Assembly (NCBI RefSeq): GCF_002754375.1
Contig: NZ_PEFF01000001.1
Location: forward strand, 1,426,001-1,490,000
Direction: 5' to 3'
DNA: 64,000 nucleotides
Source: Variovorax sp. 54
GTDB lineage: Bacteria; Pseudomonadota; Gammaproteobacteria; Burkholderiales; Burkholderiaceae_C
The notes beneath the pieces were generated by a model. That model did not search any database. It saw nothing but the letters and a program-made list of their open reading frames with translations, and was not told the DNA's origin. How positions within the stretch are numbered: the first letter of the stretch is position 1; each line of letters opens with the position of its first letter. A program made the translations under genes and the position numbers. This document shows positions 28,289-36,137 of the stretch, piece by piece.

Positions 28289-28804
28289 TCACTCGATGTC
28301 GCCCGTGGCACCCGAGCCCGCCGGCGGCTCGCCGCGCACGAGGTCGAACACCAGCGCCACCAGCAGGCCGACGGCCAGCACCAGCGTGGCGGCGGCACCG
28401 AGCGCCAGCGGATAGCCCAGCACCGTGCTGTAGCTTTCCATGCCGGCGATCACCTGCGCCCAGGCGCCCTTCAGCAGCAGCACCATGCACCCGGCCACCA
28501 GCAGCTGGCTCACCCAGAACAGGCCCTTGCGCGAGCCGCCCTTCAGGCGCGAGGTCAGCATGTCGAAGCCCAGGTGCTTGCCCTCGAAGGCCGCGACGAT
28601 GGTGCCCACGGCCACCAGCCAGACGAACAGCAGGCGCGAGATTTCCTCGTACGACACGATGCTGGTCGCGAACACATAGCGCAGCACGACGTTCACGAAG
28701 ACCGCGATGACCATGCCGGCCAGCGCCACGACCATGAAGAGTTCGGCCAGGCGCTGCAGCGCCGGCTTGCGCTGTGCCGGCGGCGTGGAGGGAGGTTGGC
28801 TCAT
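28289..28804 (-). CDS. dctQ: TRAP transporter small permease (gluconate operon)
   Basis: The 171-residue protein has four membrane segments and the DctQ hallmarks VFVNVVLRYVFATSI and YEEISRLLFVWLVAVG. A Pro-rich cytoplasmic N-terminus (SQPPSTPPAQRKP) precedes the first helix. Its start overlaps the gluconokinase stop in ATGA, tying transport and phosphorylation together at translation. Confidence 0.92.
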   Translation of the reverse strand: MSQPPSTPPAQRKPALQRLAELFMVVALAGMVIAVFVNVVLRYVFATSIVSYEEISRLLFVWLVAVGTIVAAFEGKHLGFDMLTSRLKGGSRKGLFWVSQLLVAGCMVLLLKGAWAQVIAGMESYSTVLGYPLALGAAATLVLAVGLLVALVFDLVRGEPPAGSGATGDIE

Positions 28805-29373
28805 GCGATGTCTCCGGACGGCGTGTCGCGCCCTGTGGTGGAAGAAGAAGCCGGCGCCGCAGCCCAGGCGACGACGGCGGCGACCAGCTCGGCCATGGGC
28901 TGCGTGGCGTCGAGCACCAGCACGCCCGGCTCGCCCACGGGCGATTCGAGCGTGGCGAACTGGTTCGCGACCAGCGCCGGCGAGAAGAAATGGCCCGCGC
29001 GCGCCTGCACGCGCGCCAGCGCCTCTTCGTAGTCCAGCGACAGGAACACGAAGCCCAGGCGCGGCACCGCCTGGCGCAGGCGGTCGCGGTAGCGCTTGCG
29101 CAGCGCGGAGCAGGTCAGCACCCGGCCGGTGCCTTCGGGCGGGGACGCCAGCAGGTCGGCCAGACGGTCCAGCCAGCCGGCGCGGTCGGCGTCGGTGAGC
29201 GGCGTGCCCGCGCGCATCTTGGCGACGCTTTCGGGTGCGTGGTACGCGTCGCCCTCGTGCAGCGTCCAGCCCAGCGCCTCGGCACAGGCCGCCCCGACGC
29301 TCGACTTGCCGCATCCGGACACGCCCATGACCACGAGGGCCTGCGGTTGAAATTCTGAGATAGCGCTATCCAT
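28801..29373 (-). CDS. gntK: Gluconokinase
   Basis: The 190-residue P-loop kinase has Walker A GVSGCGKSS (residues 17-25), and ALGWTLHEGDAYH and CSALRKRYRD as GntK-family signatures. It makes 6-phosphogluconate, the substrate of Edd two transporter blocks downstream. It is the first gene of the gluconate operon. The called ATG lacks a clear Shine-Dalgarno sequence, and codons 2-5 coincide with a LacI operator palindrome; a GTG or the ATG at codon 16 could be discussed, but both leave too little before the P-loop. Confidence 0.93.
   Translation of the reverse strand: MDSAISEFQPQALVVMGVSGCGKSSVGAACAEALGWTLHEGDAYHAPESVAKMRAGTPLTDADRAGWLDRLADLLASPPEGTGRVLTCSALRKRYRDRLRQAVPRLGFVFLSLDYEEALARVQARAGHFFSPALVANQFATLESPVGEPGVLVLDATQPMAELVAAVVAWAAAPASSSTTGRDTPSGDIA
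29359..29370. promoter_or_regulatory. LacI-type operator at the gntK start
   Basis: GATAGCGCTATC is a perfect 12-base palindrome with the central CG typical of LacI/GalR operators. It covers codons 2-5 of gntK. The same sequence recurs at 29503-29518, so the pair is very unlikely to be chance. It would act as a roadblock or as one foot of a DNA loop. Confidence 0.75.
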
Positions 29374-29381
29374 TGGAGATC

Positions 29382-29410
29382 AAAAAAAGGCCCGGGCAGG
29401 GGCTCGGGCC
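29382..29410 (-). terminator. Terminator-like hairpin in the gntK leader
   Basis: Read on the minus strand, GGCCCG...CGGGCC (29410-29389) forms a GC-rich stem, followed immediately by seven T residues and then, after seven more bases, the gntK start codon. The only promoter that could feed it is that of gntK itself, because the upstream gene is divergent. It therefore looks like a leader attenuator rather than a gene-end terminator. Confidence 0.6.
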
Positions 29411-29502
29411 ATGGCAGTCGTGATTTTCTTCGATTGTCACCCAGAGGGAAACGGCCGCCGTGCAGCCGATTCCTGAACGTTAATTACTTGGTAACTCGCC
29501 GA

Positions 29503-29518
29503 AGGATAGCGCTATCCT
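29503..29518. promoter_or_regulatory. LacI-type operator before the regulator gene
   Basis: AGGATAGCGCTATCCT is a perfect 16-base palindrome containing the same 12-base core as the site at gntK. The two centres are 146 bases apart, close to 14 helical turns, which suits DNA looping. It lies 38 bases before the regulator start, consistent with autoregulation. Confidence 0.75.
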
Positions 29519-29555
29519 ATAGAACAATGCCCCTTCCCCTGCTCCGGATTAACCC

Positions 29556-30584
29556 TTGACCGACGCGCCCCGCCGCACTCGCCGCTCCAGTGGCCGCATC
29601 ACCCTCGACGACGTGGCGCGCGCCGCGTCCGTCAGCCCGATCACCGTCTCGCGCGCGCTGCGCGGCGAGCGCGGCGTCGACCCGGTGCTGACCCTGCGCG
29701 TGCGCGAGGCGGCCGAGCGCCTGGGCTACGTGCCCGACCCCGCGGCCCGCGCCCTGGCCTCGCAGCGCAGCAGCCAGGTGCTGGTGCTGGTGCCGATGCT
29801 GTCCAACACCCTGTTCGTGGACCTGCTGGAAGCCGTGCACCGCACGCTCTTTCCCGAGGGCTACCAGCCCTTCATCGGCGTGACGCACTACGACAGCGCC
29901 GAAGAGGAACTGCTGCTGCGCACCTACCTGCCCCACCGTCCGGCGGGCCTTCTGGTGACCGGCTTCGACCGCAGCGAGACGGCACGCCAGCTCATCGCGC
30001 ACAGCGGTGTGCCCTGCGTGCACCTGATGGAAACCAGCACTGCGCCCGGCGTGGCCTGCGTGGGCTTTTCGCAGGTGGACGCAGGGCACGCCGTCACGCG
30101 CCATCTGCTGGAACGCGGGCACCGCCGCATCGCCTTCTGCGGCGCGCAGCTCGACCCGCGCGTGCTGCAACGTGCCGAGGGCTATCGCCGCTGCCTGCGC
30201 GAGGCGGGCCTGTACGACGCGCGGCTGGAAATGCTCAGCCCCGAGCGCTCGTCGATCGCGCTAGGCGCACGGCTGTTCGAGGAGATGCTGCAACGCATGC
30301 CCGACATCGATGCCATCTTCTTCTGCAACGACGACATCGCGCAGGGCGGGCTGCTGGCCGCCAACCGCCTGCAGGTGCCGGTGCCCGGGCGCATCGCCAT
30401 CGCCGGCTTCAACGACCTGGCGGGCAGCGACCAGATGGTGCCGCCGCTGACCACCATGCGCACGCCGCGCAGCGAGGTCGGCCAGGCCGGCGCCGAGATG
30501 CTGCTGGGCCTCATGCGCGGCACGCTGGCGCAGCCCGGCTGCATCGAGCTGGACTACGAACTGGTCGTGCGCGGCAGCACCTGA
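29556..30584 (+). CDS. LacI-family regulator of the gluconate operon (GntR type)
   Basis: The 342-residue regulator has an N-terminal helix-turn-helix (ITLDDVARAASVSPITVSRAL) and a hinge with PAARALASQRS, then a periplasmic-binding-protein-like ligand domain. No in-frame ATG lies near the start, so the TTG at 29556 is used; it places the HTH at residues 15-35 as expected. It is divergent from gntK, and two identical palindromes lie between, so it probably represses the gluconate operon until gluconate or a derivative binds (inference from context and the E. coli GntR precedent). Confidence 0.88.
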   Translation: MTDAPRRTRRSSGRITLDDVARAASVSPITVSRALRGERGVDPVLTLRVREAAERLGYVPDPAARALASQRSSQVLVLVPMLSNTLFVDLLEAVHRTLFPEGYQPFIGVTHYDSAEEELLLRTYLPHRPAGLLVTGFDRSETARQLIAHSGVPCVHLMETSTAPGVACVGFSQVDAGHAVTRHLLERGHRRIAFCGAQLDPRVLQRAEGYRRCLREAGLYDARLEMLSPERSSIALGARLFEEMLQRMPDIDAIFFCNDDIAQGGLLAANRLQVPVPGRIAIAGFNDLAGSDQMVPPLTTMRTPRSEVGQAGAEMLLGLMRGTLAQPGCIELDYELVVRGST

Positions 30585-30592
30585 GGCGCATG

Positions 30593-30615
30593 AAAAAGCC
30601 CGGACATGCCGGGCT
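30593..30615 (-). terminator. Intrinsic terminator after the OmpA-domain gene
   Basis: The minus strand reads AGCCCGGCATGTCCGGGCT followed by a T-run, a seven-base-pair stem ending 22 bases after the stop of the leftward gene. It also lies just after the convergent regulator gene, but on the plus strand no T-run follows. Confidence 0.75.
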
Positions 30616-30636
30616 CTGCGTGGATGCGGCGGACGC

Positions 30637-31188
30637 TCAGTCCACCAGCTTCACCTCGACGCGGCGCGCCTCGGCGTTGTTGCCCGACCCGGCGGTGACG
30701 GCGGGCTTCTGCAGGTCGATCTTCTCTGCCGGTACGCCCAGGCCGGTGAGCACGTCGCGCACCATCTGCGCGCGGTTCTTCGCGAGTTCCTCGTTCACGG
30801 CGGCATCGCCCGTGGCATCGTGGAAGCCCGAGACCACCGCCTTGCGACCGCCCTCGACGCCCTTGATGACCAGGGCCAGCGCCTCGGCGGCGCCCGGTGC
30901 GAGGTCGGCGCTGCCGGTCGCGAAGTAGAAGTTCACCACGCCACCGACGACGCGGATGCTGGCGCCGTCGGGGATCACCACGGTGACGGTCTCGGTGACT
31001 TCGGTCACCTGCACCGCGCCGCCGGGCGCAGCCGGCGCAGAGACCGCCACGGCGGGCTTGGCCTGCACAGTCGCAGCACCCAGGCCCTTGTGCCAGAAGG
31101 CGATGCCGATCACGAACATGATCACGAGCGCGATCAATGCCACCAGGAAGCCGAGGGCGAAATTCTGCTGGCTGTCGTCGTTGTTCAT
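30637..31188 (-). CDS. Inner-membrane-anchored OmpA/MotB-domain protein
   Basis: The 183-residue protein has a short cytoplasmic N-terminus, one membrane helix (FALGFLVALIALVIMFVIGIAF, residues about 10-31) and a C-terminal OmpA-like domain from about residue 80. NFYFATGSADL, VVSGFHDATGDAAVNEELAKNRA and the final ARRVEVKLVD are the peptidoglycan-binding fold hallmarks. It should bind the cell wall from the periplasmic side. The start at 31188 (MNNDDSQQNF) has a GGAG upstream. No partner genes show a specific role. Confidence 0.87.
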   Translation of the reverse strand: MNNDDSQQNFALGFLVALIALVIMFVIGIAFWHKGLGAATVQAKPAVAVSAPAAPGGAVQVTEVTETVTVVIPDGASIRVVGGVVNFYFATGSADLAPGAAEALALVIKGVEGGRKAVVSGFHDATGDAAVNEELAKNRAQMVRDVLTGLGVPAEKIDLQKPAVTAGSGNNAEARRVEVKLVD

Positions 31189-31323
31189 GGAAGCGCGATC
31201 TCCGTAGGAAAGGGGTCGGTAAATAATGGTGCGGTGAACCATGATCACGAAATTGTAGGCGCCCCCTCCGACCCCCCCGTGTCAGCCGGCGCGCCGGACC
31301 CCGGTCCGCCGGGGCTCGACCCG

Positions 31324-32016
31324 ATGCCTCGTCCGCTGCGCGACCCGCAGCCGATGCTGGAACGCGCGATCGCCGACTGGGGCGGCCGCGACGATCTCTG
31401 GCTCTTCGGCTACGGCTCGCTGATCTGGCGGCCCGAGTTCGGCTTTGCGGAACGGCGCGCGGCCACGGTGCAGGGCTGGCACCGCGCGCTCAAGATGTGG
31501 AGCCGGGTCAACCGCGGCAGCGTGCAGACGCCGGGTCTGGTGTTCGGCCTGCTCTCGGGCGGCAGCTGCCGCGGCGTGGTGTTCCGCGTGCCCCGCGCCG
31601 AGGGCCTCGAAACGCTGAAGCGCCTCTGGCTGCGCGAGATGCCCACTGGGGTGTACGACCCCAAGTGGCTGCAATGCGGCACGGCCGACGGGCCGGTCCG
31701 CGCGCTGGCCTTCACGCTCTCGCGGCGCAGCCCCAACTTCACGGGCGAGCTCAGCGACGAGCGCTACCGCCACATCTTCGCGAATGCGGTCGGCCGCTAC
31801 GGCAGCTCGCTCGACTACGCGCGCCAGACCCTGCTCGAGCTGCAGCGCCACGCGATCCACGACGCGGCGCTGGCCCGGCTGGTGGCGCTGGCCACCGCCG
31901 ATGCCCCTGCCGCGGCGCCGGCCGATTGCGGCCCGCCGTCGGCTCCGGTATATGTTCCGGGGTCTTCCGACAATTCATCCTCCTCTTCCGCATCGTTCGA
32001 CAAGGAAAAACCATGA
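31324..32016 (+). CDS. ChaC-family gamma-glutamylcyclotransferase
   Basis: The 230-residue protein has the nucleotide-independent substrate loop LFGYGSLIWRP (about 27-37) and the ChaC C-terminal motif NAVGRYGSSLDYARQTL. Family members degrade glutathione to 5-oxoproline and Cys-Gly. The C-terminal tail is Pro/Ala/Ser-rich (SSDNSSSSSASF) and longer than usual. The start at 31324 was chosen; a GTG at 31278 would add 15 residues. Its stop overlaps the sodC start in ATGA, linking glutathione turnover with oxidative defence. Confidence 0.9.
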   Translation: MPRPLRDPQPMLERAIADWGGRDDLWLFGYGSLIWRPEFGFAERRAATVQGWHRALKMWSRVNRGSVQTPGLVFGLLSGGSCRGVVFRVPRAEGLETLKRLWLREMPTGVYDPKWLQCGTADGPVRALAFTLSRRSPNFTGELSDERYRHIFANAVGRYGSSLDYARQTLLELQRHAIHDAALARLVALATADAPAAAPADCGPPSAPVYVPGSSDNSSSSSASFDKEKP

Positions 32017-32552
32017 ACCATCGCCGCCTCCTCGCCACCGGCACCGCCCTCCTCGCCACCGCCATGCTCGCCGCCTGCGGCAGCATGGGCGGCAAGCCGA
32101 GCACCACGGTCGAGCTGACGCCGACCGCCGCCGTCACGCCCAACCCCGCGCGCGGCTCGGTGACGCTCACCGCGCTCGACCACGGCGTGCGCGTGTCCGG
32201 TGAAGTGCGCGGCCTGGCGCCGGGCAGCGAGCACGGTTTCCACATCCATGAAAAGGGCGACTGCGGCGACAACGGCAATGCCTCGGGCGGCCACTTCAAC
32301 CCGGCCGGCGGCACGCACGGCAAGTTCTCCGCGCCCGGCAGCCATGCCGGCGAGCTGCCCAGCCTGGTGGCCGACGCCAGCGGCGTGGCGCGTTTCAGCG
32401 TCGAGAACCACGCGATCTCGCTGACCGACGGCGCCGCCAACAACGTGCGCGGCCGTGCCCTCGTGGTGCACCGCGACCGCGACGACTTCACGACGCAGCC
32501 TGCCGGCAACTCCGGCCCGCGCGTGCTCTGCGCGGTCGTGCCCAAGGGCTGA
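32013..32552 (+). CDS. sodC: Superoxide dismutase [Cu-Zn], lipoprotein
   Basis: The 179-residue protein has a lipoprotein signal with lipobox LAAC (Cys22). Expected copper ligands are His77, His79 (GFHIHEKGDC), His94 and His153. Zinc ligands are His94, His102 and His111, but the fourth position, normally Asp in HxGDLP, is Glu114 here (HAGELP). The disulfide pair Cys84/Cys173 is present. It would dismutate superoxide at the periplasmic face of the envelope. It is coupled to chaC by a four-base overlap. Confidence 0.94.
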   Translation: MNHRRLLATGTALLATAMLAACGSMGGKPSTTVELTPTAAVTPNPARGSVTLTALDHGVRVSGEVRGLAPGSEHGFHIHEKGDCGDNGNASGGHFNPAGGTHGKFSAPGSHAGELPSLVADASGVARFSVENHAISLTDGAANNVRGRALVVHRDRDDFTTQPAGNSGPRVLCAVVPKG

Positions 32553-32620
32553 GAACCTGGCCTGAGGGGCTGGCCGCCCCACCGGCATGACCCCGCCGGC
32601 ACCGTGCTACCGTCATCGGG

Positions 32621-34729
32621 ATGCCAAACGCCAGCGTCCTCTTTTCGCTTCACGAATTCCCCGATCACGCGCGCCCGCTCGACGAAGACGCCGGTGATGT
32701 GGCCGGGCTCGCCGAATGGTTCGATGCGGTCCCCGCCCTTTTCTCGCTGCTGGTGGGCGAGGGCCAACGGGCCTCCTCCGCCATCGGCAACTGCGACGAT
32801 GCACAGGTGCTGCTCGCCGCGCCGATGGAGGCCGCGCGAGCCCGTTGGCAACAGTTCCGTGCCCTCGCGGCGGCACTGTTGCCCATGGAAGCGCGCACCG
32901 AGATGGACCGCATCCAGGCCGCACTGGACAGCAGCCCCCATCCGTGGCTCGTGCTCGACACGATCGACCTCGCCTGGGACAGCAGCAACCCAGAGGCATT
33001 CGGCGCGCACCTGGGCCAACTGCAAGCCGACGGTGCCGCGCTGGTGGCCGCCTTGCAGCCAGGGGGAGCACCGGCGCCCTGCACCGCTGAAACCGAGTTG
33101 CCCGAGGTGCTTCGCCCGCTGGTGTCGGATTGGCGCCGCCAGTGGGGCTGGTGGTCCGACCAGGTGATTGCCCGGCTGTGGACGGTCGAGTACGAGACGG
33201 AAGACGAACGCGCGCCCTTTCTTCAGGCCCTGACGGTGGACGACTGGCGGCCGGATCTGGCCGCCTATGTGGTGCACCCACCCCATGACGCGAACGGCGG
33301 CAAGAAGAAGCGCGCCGAGGCGAACCGCCTCCCACCGGTTGGCTTGGTCACGCCCTACGGCCGCTGGCTGCTCCCGTTCGAAGCGGGAGCGACCTCCGTC
33401 TATCAGGGCCGCGCGAGCGGCCCATGGGTGATTGCCCTGCGCGACGACACGGACAAGACGAAAAAGAAAAGTGCGCTTCCTTCCGTCGCCGGCGGGCTGA
33501 TGGACCGCAACGGCGTCTGGCGCTATCCCGTGGGCAGTCTGGGCTACGCAGACGTCGTCGCTGAAGACTTGCTGTGGGCCGAATTTCCCGGCGAACCGGA
33601 GGCGGGGGGACAGTTGGTGCGCATCAGCACCGGGGAAATCCTGCACACCGGCGTGACCTCGGCTTTCCAGAGCGACGACGGCTTGCTGCGTCTGCGCGAC
33701 GCACAAGAGCGCTCGGCCGTTGCGAGCGCCGACGGCGCACGCATCCTGGTGCCTCACCGCTACGAGGCCGTCAGAAACTTCGACACGCGCAAGCGATGGG
33801 CCGTGATGGCGGACTCAAAGGGACTCGAAGGCCTGGTCGCCCTCGATGGCCGGGAACTGATCCCGTGCAAGCACAGGCACATCGCGCGCGGCAACCGCGA
33901 CGCGCCGCCCAAGGTCTACGGGCGCAACCGTTTCATCGGCCTCGACTTTGCGCCCATGCAGCTCATGCTCTACGACACCGACGGCCGACCGGTGAGCACC
34001 GCCATGCACTTCTGGACGGACACAGGCAACCCGATCGTCGAAGGCGATCGCCTGCTGACCCTGAACGAAGGCGGCCCGGATGCGCAGGTTCAGTGGGTCG
34101 ATTTCGACGGGCGAGTTCTCGAACGCACCGGCATGACCCGGGCCGCGTTCCACGAAGCACGCCGGGAAGGTCGCAGCCCCAATGCGCGGCGCAAGAAGTC
34201 GGTCGACGATACCTCCCTGCAGGCGATCTGCGACGAAGCGGCCACAGGCCGGGGCTGGCTGGCGGACCTGATCGGATGCGTCTGGCTTGGCGACAAGGCA
34301 GCGGGCCAGGCGGCGCTGCAGGCGCTGCTCGACCAGCTGCGCGCGGCGATGGCGCCCGAAGCCGGCCCCGACGCTGTCACCGCCTTGCTGTGGGGCGTAG
34401 ACAACCCCAAGGAGGGGCTGGTCTATGCGGTCACCGGCGGTTCGCCCCTCTTCACAACCTTCGACTGGAAAGACAGCGACGCGGTCAAGTCGCTGGCCCT
34501 CCCCGTCCCGGGCAATGCCTGGGACGGCTTCCAATGGGAACCGCTGGACAACGGCGATGACATCACGGAGGGCCTGGACGCAGCGCGCAAGCATCTCGCC
34601 CCGCACGGCTACGCACTGTATGAGTTGCAGAGTCTGGGCGACTGCTACGCGGTCGGCGCGGTTCGCACCAAGGACCGGAGCCGGTTCAAGAAGCTTGTGG
34701 GGCAGGCCGCGCTGCAACTGGTGATCTAG
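32621..34729 (+). CDS. Large protein of unknown function with WG-repeat-like segments
   Basis: The 702-residue soluble protein has no signal peptide. Its middle part (about 230-510) has repeating units that resemble WG-type beta repeats, each with a short strand then DxxG: LLPFEAGATSVYQG, GLMDRNGVWRYPVGSLGYADV, GLEGLVALDGRELIPCKHRH, VQWVDFDGRVLERTGM. The C-terminal 190 residues look like a separate alpha/beta domain (from SLQAICDEAATGRGWLADLIG to FKKLVGQAALQLVI). Such proteins are often encoded near polymorphic toxins or secretion loci, but nothing of that kind is adjacent. The function is unknown. Confidence 0.8.
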   Translation: MPNASVLFSLHEFPDHARPLDEDAGDVAGLAEWFDAVPALFSLLVGEGQRASSAIGNCDDAQVLLAAPMEAARARWQQFRALAAALLPMEARTEMDRIQAALDSSPHPWLVLDTIDLAWDSSNPEAFGAHLGQLQADGAALVAALQPGGAPAPCTAETELPEVLRPLVSDWRRQWGWWSDQVIARLWTVEYETEDERAPFLQALTVDDWRPDLAAYVVHPPHDANGGKKKRAEANRLPPVGLVTPYGRWLLPFEAGATSVYQGRASGPWVIALRDDTDKTKKKSALPSVAGGLMDRNGVWRYPVGSLGYADVVAEDLLWAEFPGEPEAGGQLVRISTGEILHTGVTSAFQSDDGLLRLRDAQERSAVASADGARILVPHRYEAVRNFDTRKRWAVMADSKGLEGLVALDGRELIPCKHRHIARGNRDAPPKVYGRNRFIGLDFAPMQLMLYDTDGRPVSTAMHFWTDTGNPIVEGDRLLTLNEGGPDAQVQWVDFDGRVLERTGMTRAAFHEARREGRSPNARRKKSVDDTSLQAICDEAATGRGWLADLIGCVWLGDKAAGQAALQALLDQLRAAMAPEAGPDAVTALLWGVDNPKEGLVYAVTGGSPLFTTFDWKDSDAVKSLALPVPGNAWDGFQWEPLDNGDDITEGLDAARKHLAPHGYALYELQSLGDCYAVGAVRTKDRSRFKKLVGQAALQLVI

Positions 34730-34776
34730 CGTCCTGTCCCGGCGGGACCTGAGCGGTTCCAGCAAGACATGAACGA

Positions 34777-35346
34777 TCAGGCGCCTGCGCGCGCCTGCCA
34801 GAGCGCCTCGGCCCGCGCCAGGGCCTCGGGCGTGTCGATGTCGGTCACCACGCCGGCGTCGTCCACCGACAGGTCGATGACCGAATCGATCGCACGCATC
34901 GCCCGCAACACGGGCGATGCCCCCAGGTTCCCCTCCAACGCCGCCAGCTGCGCCCCGCAGCCCGCCGCAAAGCCCACCGGATGCCCGCGCTCGCCGCGGT
35001 ACTGCGGCTGCACGGCATTCACGCGCCCCCCGAGCGCGGCAGCCACCGCGCGCAGCGTGGCGGGCAGCACCAGCGGCAAGTCGCCCGGCAGGATCAGCCA
35101 GCCCGCCGCGTCGGGCGTGGCGCGCACGGCGGCGGCAATCGAATCGCCCATGCCGGGGTGACCCGCGTCTTCCAGCCGCCACGGCAGGCCGCTGGCGCGC
35201 ACGGCGTCGAGCGTGCGCGCGAGCACCGACTTGCCCGCGAGCAGCGCTTTCAGCTTCGAGCCCGTGCCGCCGGCCGCGATGAAGCGCTCGCCGCGGCCCG
35301 AGGCCAGCACGATCACGGTCGGGGAGTTCGCCTCTGTCGTCGTCAT
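34777..35346 (-). CDS. MobA-like nucleotidyltransferase (molybdenum cofactor type)
   Basis: The 189-residue protein has the nucleotidyltransferase signature in a divergent form ([10 protein letters not shown], then a downstream [20 protein letters not shown]) and the Mg site [12 protein letters not shown]. The rest follows MocA/MobA-like enzymes that transfer CMP or GMP to molybdopterin (for example [11 protein letters not shown]). It stands alone, divergent from pdxH with 29 bases between. A role in molybdenum-cofactor maturation is likely but unproven. Confidence 0.85.
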   Translation of the reverse strand: MTTTEANSPTVIVLASGRGERFIAAGGTGSKLKALLAGKSVLARTLDAVRASGLPWRLEDAGHPGMGDSIAAAVRATPDAAGWLILPGDLPLVLPATLRAVAAALGGRVNAVQPQYRGERGHPVGFAAGCGAQLAALEGNLGASPVLRAMRAIDSVIDLSVDDAGVVTDIDTPEALARAEALWQARAGA

Positions 35347-35375
35347 GGGCCGAGTATGTGCGCAACAATCCCGGC

Positions 35376-36032
35376 ATGACTTCTTCTCCTCTTTCCAAAG
35401 ACGCGCTGGCCGCGCTGCGCAAGAGCTACGAGCGCGCCGAGCTCGACGAGACCCGCAGCGCCGCCGACCCGCTCCTGCAGTTCGAGCGCTGGCTCACCGA
35501 GGCCATCGGCGCGCAAATCCCCGAGCCCAACGCGATGACGCTGTGCACCGTGGGCAGCGACCTGCGGCCTTCGAGCCGCATCGTGCTCATCAAGGGCTAC
35601 GACGCGCGCGGCATCGTCTGGTACACCAACTACGACAGCCGCAAGGGCCGCGAGCTGTCGGGCAACCCGTATGCCTCGCTGCAGTTCCACTGGGTCGAGC
35701 TGGAGCGCGTGGTGCGCATCGAAGGCCGCGTCGAAAGGGTCAGCGCCGAGGAGAGCGACGCCTACTACGCCAGCCGTCCGCTCGATTCACGCATCGGCGC
35801 CTGGGCCAGCCCGCAGAGCGAAGTGATCAGCGGGCGCGACGTGCTGGTGAAGAACGCCGCCGTGTACGCCGCCAGGCACCTGCTCTCGCCGCCGCGTCCA
35901 CCGCACTGGGGCGGCTTCCGCCTGGTGCCCGACCGCTGGGAGTTCTGGCAGGGCCGCAAGAGCCGACTGCACGACCGGCTGCGTTACCGCCTCGAAGGTG
36001 CGGACTGGATGCGCGAACGGCTCGCGCCCTGA
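35376..36032 (+). CDS. pdxH: Pyridoxamine 5'-phosphate oxidase
   Basis: The 218-residue flavoenzyme has the classic PdxH motifs: an FMN-binding [12 protein letters not shown], [21 protein letters not shown] [53 protein letters not shown], and the C-terminal [19 protein letters not shown] and [10 protein letters not shown]. It oxidises pyridoxine or pyridoxamine phosphate to pyridoxal phosphate. The start ATG 35376 was preferred over a GTG six codons upstream. Confidence 0.96.
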   Translation: MTSSPLSKDALAALRKSYERAELDETRSAADPLLQFERWLTEAIGAQIPEPNAMTLCTVGSDLRPSSRIVLIKGYDARGIVWYTNYDSRKGRELSGNPYASLQFHWVELERVVRIEGRVERVSAEESDAYYASRPLDSRIGAWASPQSEVISGRDVLVKNAAVYAARHLLSPPRPPHWGGFRLVPDRWEFWQGRKSRLHDRLRYRLEGADWMRERLAP

Positions 36033-36137
36033 CTTTTCAAGGAACACCGCGGAACCGGCTTTGCCGGGCCGCAGGTGTTGCCCGTGGCTGGAGGTTGGCG
36101 CAGCGACACGAAGTGCGCGAAGCCTTGGGGGCGAACT

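Noticed and set aside
29373..29440. A 24-codon leader peptide (GTG at 29440) upstream of gntK
   Set aside because: It crosses the hairpin and ends near the gntK start, which is suggestive, but there is no Shine-Dalgarno sequence and no run of regulatory codons such as repeated Gly or Ser. It is mentioned only under the attenuator finding.
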